A program made the position numbers and the translations under genes. A model generated the notes under the pieces. The model ran no database searches, was not told the origin of the DNA, and saw nothing but the letters and a program-made list of their open reading frames with translations. Below, in pieces: positions 1 to 12,068 of a stretch of 64,000 nt of DNA. Position 1 is the stretch's first letter, and every line of letters begins with the position of its first letter. The stretch is taken from NCBI GenBank assembly GCA_945859605.1, contig OX243822.1:26605685-26669684 (forward strand), written 5' to 3'. Origin of the DNA: Lumbricus rubellus (Eukaryota; Annelida; Clitellata; Crassiclitellata; Lumbricidae).

Positions 1-345
1 GACGGACGGACGGACGGACGGACGGACGGACGGACGGACGGACGGACGGACGGACGGACGGACGGACGGACGGACGGACGGACGGACGGACGGACGGACG
101 GACGGACGGACGGACGGACGGACGGACGGACGGACGGACGGACGGACGGACGGACGGACGGACGGACGGACGGACGGACGGACGGACGGACGGACGGACG
201 GACGGACGGACGGACGGACAAAAGGACGGACGGACGGACGGACGGAAGGACGGACGGACGGACGGACAAAAGGACGGACGGACGGACGGACAAAAGGACG
301 GACGGACGGAAGGACGGACGGACGGACAAAAGGACGGACTGACGG
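1..345. repeat. (GACG)n microsatellite
   Basis: Pure GACG units from base 1, continuing off the left edge. From about 219 the units are broken by AAAAGGACGG inserts, giving a higher-order pattern. Confidence 0.98.
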
Positions 346-1095
346 ACGGGCTTAACGACAACTTATGACAACAAAAGGCGATGCCGACGATGTAATTATC
401 ATTTTGTCATAATTTTATTAAGACTTTCTAATGACATTAGCAATTTAAGTTGAGCAACACCGCGTGTGTGTAAATAATATTCTTCAGCGACTCATTCTTC
501 CGTTATCCAAGCTGAAATTTATAGCATCCAAATTAAAAAGATTATAAGGTGTGTAACGCGAGCACCGCTATAATTTTGACTTCGGATGGATCCGATTTTA
601 CCAGGGTATGTGACAACAGAGACCGTTACCCTGCCATGGACAGAAATTTGCTTGGCATATTAGAGCACTTAATAAGATGACCTCGTGACCACAAAATAAT
701 CTTATACTGGGTGGTCCATATAAATACTTCCCTAAGGTTTTTGCCGATATCGCGTTTTTGTTACTTTTGCTGCGTTATGTTTTTGAATCGTAAAAAACCG
801 TGGGTGCTCTCACTAAAAGTGTCATAATTATTGTTCCGTTTAAACTAATTTAGTGAAATTTCACCATTGTATATAGATATGAATTTCCAATAAGACTGTC
901 AAATATCATTTACAATTTCCTATTTTTGACCAAGATATTGGCAAAACCTTAGGGGAACCTTTTAAATGCCCACCGTGTAGACCTTCTAAATTATTTAATG
1001 CTATGTTCTGCTGTGCCATGCAATGATTTATGTAAAACAGACTAATAATTAGTTGCAGACTATAATATAGGTGTTATTAGAATTAGACTCCAGTT
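346..1095. other. non-genic stretch with one dispersed-repeat copy
   Basis: AT-rich. I see no gene. Holds copy 1 of the GGATCCGATTT...ACCAGGGT repeat at 585-672 and an AAGGTGTGTAA variant at 545-555. Confidence 0.6.
585..672 (+). repeat. dispersed repeat R1, copy 1
   Basis: Family of three direct copies (585-672, 3113-3187, 4656-4734). The core reads ACCAGGGT, about 12 bases, ACAACAGAGRCCGTTACCCT, then AGAAATTTGCTYGGCATATT. CCAGGGT and ACCCTGG can pair into a small hairpin. Not recognised as a named family. Confidence 0.8.
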
Positions 1096-1100
1096 TCTTG

Positions 1101-1271
1101 GAGGAGGAGGGGGAGGAGGAGGAGGAGGAGGAGGAGGAGGAGGAGGAGGAGGAGGAGGAGGAGGAGGAGGAGGAGGAGGAGGAGGAGGAGGAGGAGGAGG
1201 AGGAGGAGGAGGAGGAGGAGGAGGAGGAGGAGGAGGAGGAGGAGGAGGAGGAGGAGGAGGGGGAGGACGAG

Positions 1272-1331
<60 letters not shown>

Positions 1332-1394
1332 GAGGAGGAGGACGAGGAGGAGGAGGAGGAGGAGGAGGAGGAGGAGGAGGAGGGGGAGGACGAG

Positions 1395-1430
<36 letters not shown>

Positions 1431-1478
1431 GAGGAGGAGGACGAGGACGAGGAGGAGGACGAGGAGGAGGAGGAGGTC
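1101..1478. repeat. (GAG)n / (GAGGAC)n array
   Basis: Purine-rich trinucleotide array with a GACGAG hexamer section in the middle. It produces poly-Glu and poly-Ser frames on the two strands, which are translation artefacts. Confidence 0.98.
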
Positions 1479-1499
1479 ATCAGACTTAAAATCAACAGT

Positions 1500-2600
1500 A
1501 TGGTTGATAAATCTTCAATATAAAGAAATGCACAATATAAGAAAACCGAAACACAAGGATCAAGATGCATTATTAATCATCGCTTAATATTAAACTACGC
1601 AACGCGATATGATTACAGTTATTTTTGTATGGCGGATGATCACAAGTTATTAGATTAGCCTACAGAAGTCGAATTTAATTGCGATTGTCAGCAGCCATTA
1701 CGTGCAATTACTAATTTACCGATGCCATAATGTCCAATTGAAAGATTTTGTGGGTCTCTGGTAAATTTGGGATGGTAGCGGGAAGCGATCCCGCATCCTT
1801 GTGCTGTTCGTGCCAGTGTATTAATCATTATCCTAAACCACCTCATCCCTCGGAACTCCACCACTGTAGTATGTTTGTACTCTTGACAGCGCCAGTCCAG
1901 GCCTGGGAAAATGAGTATAGGCCTAGGGCGACCCTAAGCATCTTTGTTATGACAAAGTTAGTGTTGTTAAACCGCAACAAGCTATCACCTCCAATCCTCC
2001 ATTACGCTAATTAACGTACATCGAAATACAGACGCTTGCGATAATTAAAACTGCTCTATTGCAAAATGAGGAAAACGGTGTTAGGCTTTTAGGACCAGAA
2101 GAACATGTTCGAAACGCATTTGATAAATTTGTATCATCATCTAAATATCAGATGAAGGTGTCTAAAATGGGCATTTGTTTTATCAATAATTGATATGAGA
2201 CATCTTGCGACCGTCTAATGACGACGTTTCAATATGAGAACAGACAAGTTCTACGTAGATTGAATCGACGGGGAGATGGTAAAGTAGGCGGACATATCTG
2301 GAAGGCTAATAGCTAAGATGCTATATTTTACTTTATATATTCATGTCCTCCGTAACCTTTGCCCACTGCAGTTAGATATAATTTATAATAAAAATTTCGG
2401 CAAGGGCTTACAATTTTTACCTCCCCATAGCCTACCCCTCCCACGTCCCACCTACCCCTTCATAAAAACAACTCGACAAACTTTATGATAATAACGTTAC
2501 TTTCAAACATAATCATTTATCATTATTATTCTTATCATTATTGTACCCATTAATTAAACACAACATTTTTCCAAAAACTGCACGGAAAGTTGCTTTGTTC
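1500..2600. other. non-genic stretch
   Basis: No gene recognised. Contains an AAGGTGTCTAA core at 2155-2165 and one TAGGCCTA near 1918. Confidence 0.5.
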
Positions 2601-2616
2601 TGGAGTTAGCACAGAA

Positions 2617-2687
2617 CAATTTATTATCATCATCATCATCATCATCAATTATTATCATCATCATCATCATCATCATCATCAATTATT

Positions 2688-2718
<31 letters not shown>

Positions 2719-2842
2719 ATTATTATCATCATCATCATCATCATCATCATCATGGTCGTGGTCGTTGTCGTAGTAGTCGCTGCCGCCGCTGTCATCGTCA
2801 TCGTCATCGTCATCATCATCCTCATCATCATCATCGTCATCG

Positions 2843-2885
<43 letters not shown>

Positions 2886-2886
2886 T
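2617..2886. repeat. (ATC)n array with AATTATT spacers
   Basis: Runs of ATC split by ATTATT at regular intervals, then a GTC/GCC-rich variant around 2754-2800. It yields poly-Ile/Ser/Met frames only. Confidence 0.95.
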
Positions 2887-3112
2887 ATTGTCAGATCATT
2901 GTCTGCTTTTCATTAATCGTTTCTCTCTTTGTAACCGACTGCGGTATGCCAGCAACATCGCAGCAAACGAACAAATCGTTAATATAATACAATAATTATA
3001 TATTATTGTTCAGCGACATTAATTTCTCTGTTCAAAAGATAGTGATGTTAGTAATGATCTGACTCTAAGGCATTAACGCGGGTGTTGTCATACGGTTAAG
3101 GAGGAGGAGGAT

Positions 3113-3187
3113 CCTGATTTGACGAGGGTCTATGACAACAGAGGCCGTTACCCTCGAAAGAAATTTGTTCGGCATATTACAGCACTA
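3113..3187 (+). repeat. dispersed repeat R1, copy 2
   Basis: Second copy of R1, with a GACGAGGGT variant of the left arm and the same ACAACAGAGGCCGTTACCCT core. Confidence 0.8.
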
Positions 3188-3223
3188 GCAAAAAGAGGCT
3201 TGTTTAGACACCTTTAGATCACA

Positions 3224-3334
3224 TCATGCTCATGCGCTTCGGCGTGAAACTCCGATTCAGTGTCCGCGCTGCAGTCGGGGAGCTCAAGCATGCACGCAAC
3301 ACACTCACACACACACACACACACACACACAGTT
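3224..3334 (+). repeat. 5'-truncated tRNA-type SINE with (CA)n tail
   Basis: Matches the body of the SINE at 3930-4120 (CTCATGCGCTTCGGCGTGAA, then CAGTGTCCGCGCTGCAGTCG) and ends in a CA run. The tRNA-like head is missing, as expected for 5' truncation during retrotransposition. Confidence 0.8.
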
Positions 3335-3929
3335 ATACATACATAGGCTACAACCGCCGCTGTGTGGTAACACAGACCATTAGCGACGCCACCCTCCTTT
3401 ATCTAGGCTTGGGACTGGCCCTGGCAGAGAGCAACTGATGGCGCTGAACTTATGTCGACATAAACATAGAAACGCGATAATTGCAATACAAATAATCGCG
3501 TTTCTTTGAATTTATGTCGTCATACAAATATGATCTAAAGGTGTCTAAGCGAGCCTTGTGTAATTAACGCTCAGCGGCATTCTGTGGCCGCCAACACAAC
3601 GCCGATGATCTTGACCTCACCCAATCTGTTGATATAGCGCATTTAATTTGTTTATACCATCATCAAAACGTTCACGAATGATTATCATTGTCGTCAACTT
3701 ATTGTTGACACAATTTGTCGTTAAACTCCGGTTCCTTCCATCCAATCTTTTTATCCGTTCAACTTTATCTCATGAAATTCTGGAATCATATTCTTGGTCC
3801 AATTCTCTAAATATTTGGAAAATTTTAGCGTGATATGTTATCAGGCATTAGAGACATATGAAAAACAATTTGGCTTACTTTTTTGAATCACTGTGTAGTT
3901 TCTTCTTACATGGTGAGGTCAATTGTGGG

Positions 3930-4120
3930 ACGCGGTGGCATAAGGTTATGTTCGGTGCCTTGGTGCCAAAAGGTTGCGGGTTCGAATCCGCCTCAAGTCA
4001 CCGCGTAGGGACCCTTCCTTCTCATGCGCTTCGGCGTGAAACTCCGATTCAGTGTCCGCGCTGCAGTCGGGGAGCGCAAGCACGCACACAAGAACACACA
4101 CACACACACACACACACATA
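3930..4120 (+). repeat. tRNA-headed SINE with (CA)n tail
   Basis: The head has a B-box (GGTTCGAATCC at 3979-3989) and an A-box-like TGGCATAAGG. A body shared with 3224-3334 follows, then (CA)n. It is not a functional tRNA gene because the head does not fold into a full cloverleaf. Confidence 0.75.
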
Positions 4121-4655
4121 ATTATACATACATCAGCTACAAACGTTGATTGCTCAGCGGCATTCTGTGGCATGCAGCCAAGACACTGCACGTAGAACTA
4201 TTTTGGGTACTTGTTTTTTTTTAATTCAACCCCAATCATGCTTTCCATGTCTGTTCTATGTGTTGAGTATGTGCACCTGTCAGAATGACTGCACTAACCC
4301 TAAAACTAACCCTAACCGACCCTCACGCGATAAATTTCCGTCAACTTAGAACCTGGGGGGGAATTAAAAAACAAGAACCCTATTTTGTTTGATAAATCTG
4401 GTTAAATATCGCGTTTACTGATTGTTTATATCGTCATTTAAATGCTATTAAAAGGTGTATAAAATGAGTACTATGTTATCAGTTTCGTATCGTGTAACCG
4501 CCTAGTGCCGCCTAGTGCCGCCTAGTGCCGATGATATTGACTTCACCGGGCTCACCCCATAAAAAGAAAACGCATGTGGTCAAGTGATTGGATGGATGGA
4601 TCTAATGTTTAACGATAGCTTGTGACAATACCGATCTCTGCCGTTGACGGATGGA

Positions 4656-4734
4656 TGGATCCGATTTGACCAGGGTCTATGACAACAGAGGCCGTTACCC
4701 TGGACAGAAATTTGCTCGGCATATTACAGCACTT
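4656..4734 (+). repeat. dispersed repeat R1, copy 3
   Basis: Third copy of R1, with the complete CCAGGGT / ACCCTGG pair. Confidence 0.8.
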
Positions 4735-4899
4735 ATGAGCAAGGTCGACGGAAATATGTGGTCATTACAATTATTGCAGCTCGGTAATATTGTCACTGGT
4801 GTTTAGTAGACCTAGCAGTTGCAGTTTTGTGACACTGTGTGATAAAAAAATATCACTAGTAATCTCTTTTATCACAAATGATTCATTAGCATCACCCAT

Positions 4900-5043
4900 G
4901 GTGAAAATTGCCGGGGGTCGGGGTTTCACCCCTCCCCAGTCTTTCTTGGAGCCTCATAGTAAAGCGTGTTTGCATAACCCAATTCCAATTGGATCAATCC
5001 AATTGGTCCAATCCTCAGTTATTTTTTCACAATTCTCACACCG
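4900..5043 (+). mobile_element. short MITE-like repeat M1, copy 1
   Basis: About 140 bp with imperfect terminal inverted repeats (GGTGAAAATTG at one end, CAATTCTCACACC at the other). It matches 42215-42356 in the same orientation over its whole length (CCTCCCCAGTCTTT, AAAGYRTGTTT, CAGTTATTTTTYCACAATTC). No coding capacity. Confidence 0.65.
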
Positions 5044-5386
5044 GCATCAACCTCCTCTTATTCGATGATTAGCACTGGCTTCGTTAAAATGCAAGCACTG
5101 GCGTAATTTTCTTGTTATTATATACGCTTATACTACGATAAAAAGGTGTCTAACACGATCGTTCGTTTTATTATCAATTGCAATTTGACATCTTGTGGTC
5201 ACTGAGCTCCCTTAATGTCGACCTTACCTTACCGTGTGCAAAACATTATAATAAGCTGAAGATTGGACTGATCGAGAATTTAACTACCTTGCATGGCAAC
5301 AAAAGGAGCCAACATCGACAGAAACCACGGCGCTACAGAAGTCATAAGGTTGCATTATCGGTATAAATTATGCTTGGTGAATATAA

Positions 5387-5570
5387 TGACGTCATACTTT
5401 GTGGGACACGCTTTCGTCCAATGTTGACGTCGCCGTCCTGACTCCGCCTCTTCCTGTTGACCTAATTACGAGCTCGTTTGATTGGTCAGTCATCCGTTGT
5501 CCCGCCCCTAAACCGTTGGGGTCAAAGGTGCCTTGAAGGGCGCCTATCATTTGGCGCCCCGTTTCAAGAG
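5387..5570. promoter_or_regulatory. possible promoter-like GC-rich block
   Basis: A perfect CRE palindrome TGACGTCA (5387-5394), an inverted CCAAT box (ATTGGTC, 5481-5487) and a GC box (CCGCCCC, 5502-5508) lie within 130 bp in an otherwise AT-rich area. I see no gene start next to it. Confidence 0.2.
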
Positions 5571-5619
5571 GTCGCAGGATCATTTACACTCGCTCGGACT
5601 TAAAGATGACACCTGAAAC

Positions 5620-6040
5620 ATTATAAATAAATAAACAAATAAATAAATAAATGAGCACATAAAATAAATAAATAAATAAGTTAAAATAAATAGATAAAAC
5701 GTATAAATTACATTTTTAAGTAGCCTATATAACCATATAATAATAAATATAATAAAATTTAATGAATAAATAAAAATGGTTATAAAAAATAAATAAGCAA
5801 TTTCCTTCAGATAAATCTCTTAAATGAAAAATTAATAATAGGCCTACTAGTAAGTAATAACAGTGTAGTAGCATATAATATACTACCACACTCTCACTAC
5901 TTAGTAGTATTATTAACATTACTCCTGTATTGTAGCAGGAGGAGTTAACTCAGCAGAGTCAGTGATATACATGTACTCTATTCTATAGAGTGACACTGGT
6001 AGACTTATGGTGATAGTAGTAACAGACTATACTGGGCAAC
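5620..6040. other. AT-rich stretch with (AAAT)n-like runs
   Basis: AAATAAATA-type tetranucleotide repeats and simple AT-rich DNA; no gene seen. Confidence 0.6.
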
Positions 6041-6480
6041 TGTTAGTGGTGGTAGACAATGCAATGCCCACACAATAAACCTCGTCTCATGTCATCATTT
6101 ATATAGCGCACAACGTAAACCGATTCAATAAACCTCTGTAGAAGAACGTATCTTACCAAAATATTCCTACGCGACAGCGGATGTGCACATCGCGATGGTG
6201 TACAGCGTCCTAAGACACCCGAATAATACTCACAGAATGAAATGCTGCGTGGTGTACCATCTGAGTAAACAAGTGGCCCTCTGGTGACCGATTTCACCAG
6301 CCCCGCGCACATTATGTATACGCTGTATAGCTTACTGTTCGCATAACACTATCATTGATTTCAGAATCAGTGTATATTTATATGAAATATACAAATACGT
6401 CTTAGGCCTATATAAAGATATATATATATACATATACATATATATACATATAATTGTATATAATATGTATGTATATATAT

Positions 6481-8463
6481 TAGGGTGCCAATGAAATACA
6501 CAGCAAAAAATAAAAATTTATTTTTCTGTGTTCTCACCCTCTGCAAATGTTCCTTTGTATATGAGGGTTAATCAGAGAAAAAATGGGGGGAAAATATAAA
6601 AATTTAGAGGCTGCACAATGCTCCTGAAGTTTTATATAGTTGTATGTTCCGTAATGCTAGTTAATTTCTGACATATTAGTCTGTCTCAATATTAAAATTT
6701 GTTTAACTCTGTATATTGCCATCATTTCTGGTTATATCCTTGCTTTATATCAATATATCTATATCATATCTATGTTTCATATTGAGTCACTATGCCTATG
6801 ACATCACTAGCAAAAAAGCAATGTCCTTGGCAAAATGGGAAAAAATTAAAAGGAAGACGTGGGAGTCTGGGACACGTTGACTTGAAGCTTGAGAAGGTTG
6901 AAGAGTGACGTTGTGAGAAAAACAAGTAACAAACAGACGGAATAGAGAACAATAGAGTAAGGTATCAATAGACGACAGCTCTATTGAAATATCAGATAGC
7001 AATACAGACAGACGACAGCGATGGAGGCAATACAACTGAAGGGGAAGACAGTGATGTGAAAATTCTTGTGGTAAAGGAAAGGAAGACATCAAAGCCAATA
7101 GTACATATAATTAATCGTACATATAATTAATCCTGATGTAGTATCAGCACTGCATAGAACATGGGTAATGGACAGAAAATTTATTGCAACATATAGCCTA
7201 TCCTGGCAGCTGCAGTCTCATCTCTAGGTCACAGTCCATTGGAATTAATTTTTAGCAGGAATCAGTACGATTAGCACGAAGGCCACATCATGCATCTACT
7301 ACTTTAAAAAGGAAGCATTTTCCTTTGATGGTATTCATGGTCCTCTGATGATACACTGGGATGGTAAGATATCGCCTGCTCTCAAGGTAAAGACACCGTT
7401 GATCGGCGGGCTGTCATAGTGCAGCCATGGTGATGGTGAGATGAAGCCTCTCTGGGTTCCAAAGTTATGCAGTTGTTCTGGTGAGGCACAGGTTGCAGCA
7501 GTCTTTTAAATTATTGGCAATTGGAAATTCCGTTTCGTTTAGCTGCCTGGGCTTAGCAGTTTAATGTGATTGTGATTGGACATTTAGACTATAATTATCT
7601 TATAGCATGGCACACATGCACATCATCCACATCTGCACCACGAAACGACTTACAGATATTGTAAGATCTTGTAGTCTAACACAGTGCAAGCAGTCCTGTT
7701 GCAGATCTAGCCATAAAAGCTTTCAGGCGCCATTTGCATCACTTGTGTGAATCACTTCTTGGTCTTGCCTTTTTTATTCTTAACTTTCTGTTATGGAAAA
7801 AGTTGACATGGTTGAAGCCCTTTGTAAGTTGGGTGGAGAAGATTCTCCAGTTTGAGTGACAATTGACAAGAACTGAATCTCTGAAAACATTTGTCTAGTT
7901 TTGTGTCACGAAACACAAAGACATTTTTTACTTCCATGGATATCCCACAAGATTTCCTTTTGCAAGATCCAAGCTTTTGGAACACAGTGCAGCATATAGG
8001 CCTAGTCACAGGCTCAGAGCAGAGTGCAGGGCATAAGAGCTGAAGGTGGTAAAAAATAGACACAGCTGAACGGGGAATCGCATTGAAACAGATGTTCAAA
8101 TCCGACATCACGAACCAAGAGGAGCAGAAGCAATATCTGCTTAAGGTGGTTTAAAGTCATCACCAGCACTTTCAAACACCCCCAAAAAGTTTGGTCAGTC
8201 AAAGACTGCAGCCAATAATATTTATTAATCACTGATGTAACGAGGAACACTACATGTGTATCGTGCACAATGCATAGCATTCTGCTATACATAGCGGCCT
8301 ATGTAATTCCATATTGCAGATCTTCAAAACTTCACAGGTGTTGTGCAGCCAGTAAATGTTGCCTAATTGCTTCAAAATTTTATACGTTTTAGTTTTATAG
8401 CTAAATGAACAAAACTTAGGGGTGAGACCAAAACAAACTCAAACTTTGATTCTCATTGGCACC

Positions 8464-8466
<3 letters not shown>
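6481..8466. mobile_element. 2-kb DNA transposon-like element in a TA microsatellite
   Basis: Starts TAGGGTGCCAATGA and ends TCATTGGCACCCTA, a perfect 14-bp terminal inverted repeat. Both ends sit directly in (TA)n, so the target duplication cannot be told apart from the microsatellite. I find no intact transposase; the internal frames are short. The superfamily is not assigned. Confidence 0.75.

Positions 8467-8506
<40 letters not shown>
8467..8506. repeat. (AT)n microsatellite flanking the element
   Basis: Right-hand half of the TA-repeat target. The left half is TA-rich DNA at about 6415-6480. Confidence 0.9.
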
Positions 8507-8509
<3 letters not shown>

Positions 8510-8594
8510 TATACGGCAACAACAGCATAGTCACTAGACATCATTCTTACGCATAATCCTAAATATAATGATCTAGTGATTACAACCGGCACAA

Positions 8595-9030
8595 ACAAAC
8601 ACACACACACACACACACACATGCAAACACGCACACGCATTTATATATATATATATAACTATGAAACTGATCTCCAGGGACAGTATATAGAAAGTTAAGT
8701 GTGGCTATGGGACGGTCGCCTATAACAACATCCAGTCTGTAACAGTACATTGAGGACATCATAATTATAGGCCCATGGCCCTATACATAATATTTTAAAC
8801 TAAATAATAACGAATGTAAGTGTGTATCAATGTAGGCATTTGCTCGTGTGTAGGCCTACGTTGGCCTTTGCGTGTGTGTGTGTGTGTGTGCTTTGTCCAT
8901 GTTATATTTGTGTGTGATTGTTTTATGTGCTCCTCTCAATATCCGTATTTATGCATGTGTTTCGATATGTGTATGCATTTTATAGTAGACCTATATAAAT
9001 ATAGACATATATATATATATATATATATAA
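8595..9030. repeat. CA/GT and TA microsatellites
   Basis: (CA)n at about 8598-8622, (TA)n at 8642-8656, (GT)n at 8873-8890, (AT)n at 9007-9029. No gene. Confidence 0.9.
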
Positions 9031-9618
9031 TTATAATAACCACATTTACTTTATACAGGCCTACATAGCCATTGTTGTTTTTATGTAATTTAAATATATG
9101 CCTGTGTGCATATAATAGTTGTTGATTTCAATGTAGGCCTACCTTTCAGAATATGGACCTACCAAATGGGAGCTGCCTTATTTAATGATAATTAATAGGC
9201 CTAATACCAATAATATATGTCAGCACTTTACATGTACTGTACACTAGGCCTATATCGAAATCAGTAGTGTCTAGTGTTTTCGGACATTGATGCGGAGGGA
9301 TTATAAATTCCTGTTCCTTGTCGTCTTGAACGGATCGATGACGAATCAGAAATATTGATCTGCTTTTCCACAAAAGCCAGTCGAGACTCGACTGCGTGGA
9401 ATCCCAACGCTGGACGTTTTGATTCCTTTACCCGGTTCGATGCATATGTATGCGGAGCCATATTATGCTCATGCATATTAATGAGCGCTCACGCGATAAA
9501 ATTTAAATTGTATTATTTGGCCAGTACGTGTATGCTTATATTATTCTAGAAAAATTACTGAGGGTAGCCTATATAGGGCCTATATTAATTTATTATGTGG
9601 TGTTTTGGTGTTCATTGG

Positions 9619-10399
9619 CATTGGCGAAAACCTAGGGGGACAGAGGGGACGGTCCCCCCAATAAAAGTGTTGGAGGGGGACGGCCCATGCATTGGTCCCC
9701 CCCCCAAACATTGGGCGTCAAGACTAAAAATATCGGAAATTTTTACGGGCGGTGATGAAAAATAGAAAATTTTCCAGACTTTTTCGCCGGATGACCAAAG
9801 AAAAAGGTCTTCAACTTTTTGGGCGGTGAAAATAAAATTATCCTTGGAAAAATGTCGTCAGAAATTTTCCGTCCGCCGAAAAATCTCACGACTTTCCTTC
9901 GGCCGCTCGTTCGTCCCCCCCCCCATGGGCGCCCGCACATAGGGGCAAGGGGGGGGCACTTGCCCCCCCCTGGAAAAGTGAAACTTATTTTTTTAACTAC
10001 TACTTTTGAGTTTTTAACAAATTTCTTCACATTAAAACACTAATCATACGAATGATACACATGTGAAAGTGATAAATTTACGTTTAGAAATCTTTATAGA
10101 AATAAATATATAATTATATATAATAGTGCCCTTCATGGACCTACTTTTTAACATCTACTTTTGGATTTTTAACCAATTTTTTGCAAAAATAATACACAAA
10201 ATGAAACCGAGAAATTTGCATTAAAAACGTCTTTGAAAAAATGCCCGTGTTTCTAATTTCCAGCGCTGTATTTAGCATGCTTTTGTCACTGAAAAATGTA
10301 ACCGTGACCACCGTAAAATGTTTGCCCCCTCCTGCAAAAATTTCTGCGGGCGCCCATGCCCCCCCCCCCGCCCAATCTCCGCCCAGGTTTCCGCCTATG
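9619..10399. mobile_element. hAT-like non-autonomous element H1 with 8-bp target duplication
   Basis: Flanked by TTCATTGG at 9611-9618 and 10400-10407. Ends are CATTGGCGAAAACC and GGTTTCCGCCTATG, imperfect inverted repeats. Exact 8-bp duplications point to the hAT superfamily (known). It is itself split by element H2. Bases 9727-9882 recur at 14147-14302. Confidence 0.85.
9924..10358. mobile_element. hAT-like MITE H2 nested in H1
   Basis: 435 bp with 14-bp inverted ends CATGGGCGCCCGCA / TGCGGGCGCCCATG. It is inserted in a C run, so the duplication would be CCCCCCCC on both sides. No transposase. Confidence 0.75.
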
Positions 10400-11363
10400 T
10401 TCATTGGAGACTCTGCAAGAAAGATTCATAAGAAAGACTTATAGCGGGTTGAACGGTACCTTCCTATTGTACTCAACTTCCGGCGTTTCTCATATTGTAT
10501 TGGCAATTATTTTCGCTATTGTGAATAACTTAAGGGGTCATTGCATAATTACGTAACGCTCGAGGGTGGGTGGGTGGGGTCATTGAAAACGTTACGAAAC
10601 GTTACGGGGGTGGGTGGGTGGGTGGCAGGCGCGGATTCAGAGGGGGGCGGAGCCGGCGTACGCCCCCCCTAAACCTCATCAAATGTTCTCAAACTAAACT
10701 GACCTAAAACTAATATAATTGCAATTTGGGAATAGGATGCTTGAAGTTGCTAGACCGGCAGAATGGAGCTCTCTTACCGGAGCTCTCTTACCTACTTACC
10801 TGAGTTGCTAGCAGACGTTGCCCACGTAACCAATGACTTTTGCCGTGACGTCATTCACAAAGTTCATGTACAGACAAAATTTACGTAAATAGAAATTGGC
10901 CAGTTAAAAAATATGTCGAGTGGTCCGCCGTCAAAACGGCTTAAACAAGCAGTTTTATCATTCGCGAATAAGCCGACTGCCGTTTGTAAGACATAAGGCC
11001 ATAAGCCTATCTTAGGCCTAAATCTCAAAAGATGGCATATGATTATTATTATAATTTTGAAATTCGGCGTGCTGATTATAGCCGCCGAAAGCATTCAGCT
11101 GCCGATATCATGGACAAAAGCAAATCAAGGATATAGAACTGCAATTTCAGCAGGTCGGGTCATGGGAGCTCTTCAGCAGAAATTAAAATGTATCAAAGAT
11201 TACTCGTATAGCCTAATCATTCTCTTAAAGCTCAGTGGCGTGCGGTCCATGGATGAGGCGCATTCCTTGCTTATTGAATCTATTTTTATACAAATACTAC
11301 TAGTGTATTCAATTTCTATCATTACTATGTTAATTATAAATTGGCATCGACTATATTATTTTC

Positions 11364-11528
11364 ACATACATACATACATACATACATACATACATACATA
11401 CATACATACATACATACATACATACATACATACATACATACATACATACATACATACATACATACATACATACATACATACATACATACATACATACATA
11501 CATACATACATACATACATACATACATA
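11364..11528. repeat. (CATA)n array
   Basis: About 41 perfect tetranucleotide units. The long His/Tyr/Ile/Thr frames here are artefacts. Confidence 0.98.
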
Positions 11529-11644
11529 CTATATTAATTAGGCCTATACCCCTTCACCACTGCGCCGAACAAATGCATGTATGGGTGTGGGCTTATATGC
11601 TTATGTATGTATGTACTTATGTTTGCTTGTATGTGTGTAGGCCT

Positions 11645-11818
11645 ATGTATGTATGTATGTATGTATGTATGTATGTATGTATGTATGTATGTATGTATGT
11701 ATGTATGTATGTATGTATGTATGTATGTATGTATGTATGTATGTATGTATGTATGTATGTGTGTATGTATGCATGCATGCATGCATGTATGTATGTATGC
11801 ATGTATGTATGTATGTAA
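11645..11818. repeat. (TATG)n array
   Basis: About 43 units, nearly perfect, complementary to the CATA array 117 bp away. The two together form a long inverted repeat. Confidence 0.98.
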
Positions 11819-12068
11819 TGTATGTAGTATTTACGCCCCCCTAACCAGAAATCCTGGATCCGCCCCTGGGTGGGGGCAGCTGAACGTTACGTAACGTTTT
11901 GAAAAAATTATTAATGAGTATTATATTACCTTCGAATGACACTTAAATTGTCACACTTCATACAAATGGCGTGATCGAAGTTTAAACTTCGCGGCATTGA
12001 TTTAAAACGTAACCGAAGTAGGCCCAGGTCTAGGTATCTGAGGAAGATAGGCTATGGCTGCAGGCCGC

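Larger units (their letters stand above)
10626..11868. mobile_element. hAT-like element H3 (CAGGGGCGGAT ends) nested in K1
   Basis: Left end CAGGCGCGGATTCAG, right end CTGGATCCGCCCCTG, with GGGGGGCG/CGCCCCCC just inside: the common hAT terminus CAGGGGCGGATCCAGG. Flanking 8-mers GTGGGTGG and GGTGGGGG are near matches. It carries a (CATA)n array and a (TATG)n array in inverted arrangement. Confidence 0.75.

Noticed and set aside
1049..1570. Long poly-Ser and poly-Glu open frames
   Set aside because: Translations of the GAG/GAC microsatellite on each strand; no start context or family.
2590..2916. Poly-Ile/Ser/His frame
   Set aside because: ATC microsatellite.
3979..3989. A tRNA gene on account of the perfect B-box
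   Set aside because: The surrounding sequence does not form acceptor and anticodon stems and continues into a SINE body with a CA tail; the same applies at 19632 and 20645.
4296..4320. Interstitial telomere repeat (CCCTAA-like)
   Set aside because: Only two or three imperfect units.
11039..11818. 259-codon frame with His-Thr-Tyr-Ile and Tyr-Val-Cys-Met repeats
   Set aside because: Runs through the CATA and TATG arrays inside a transposon.
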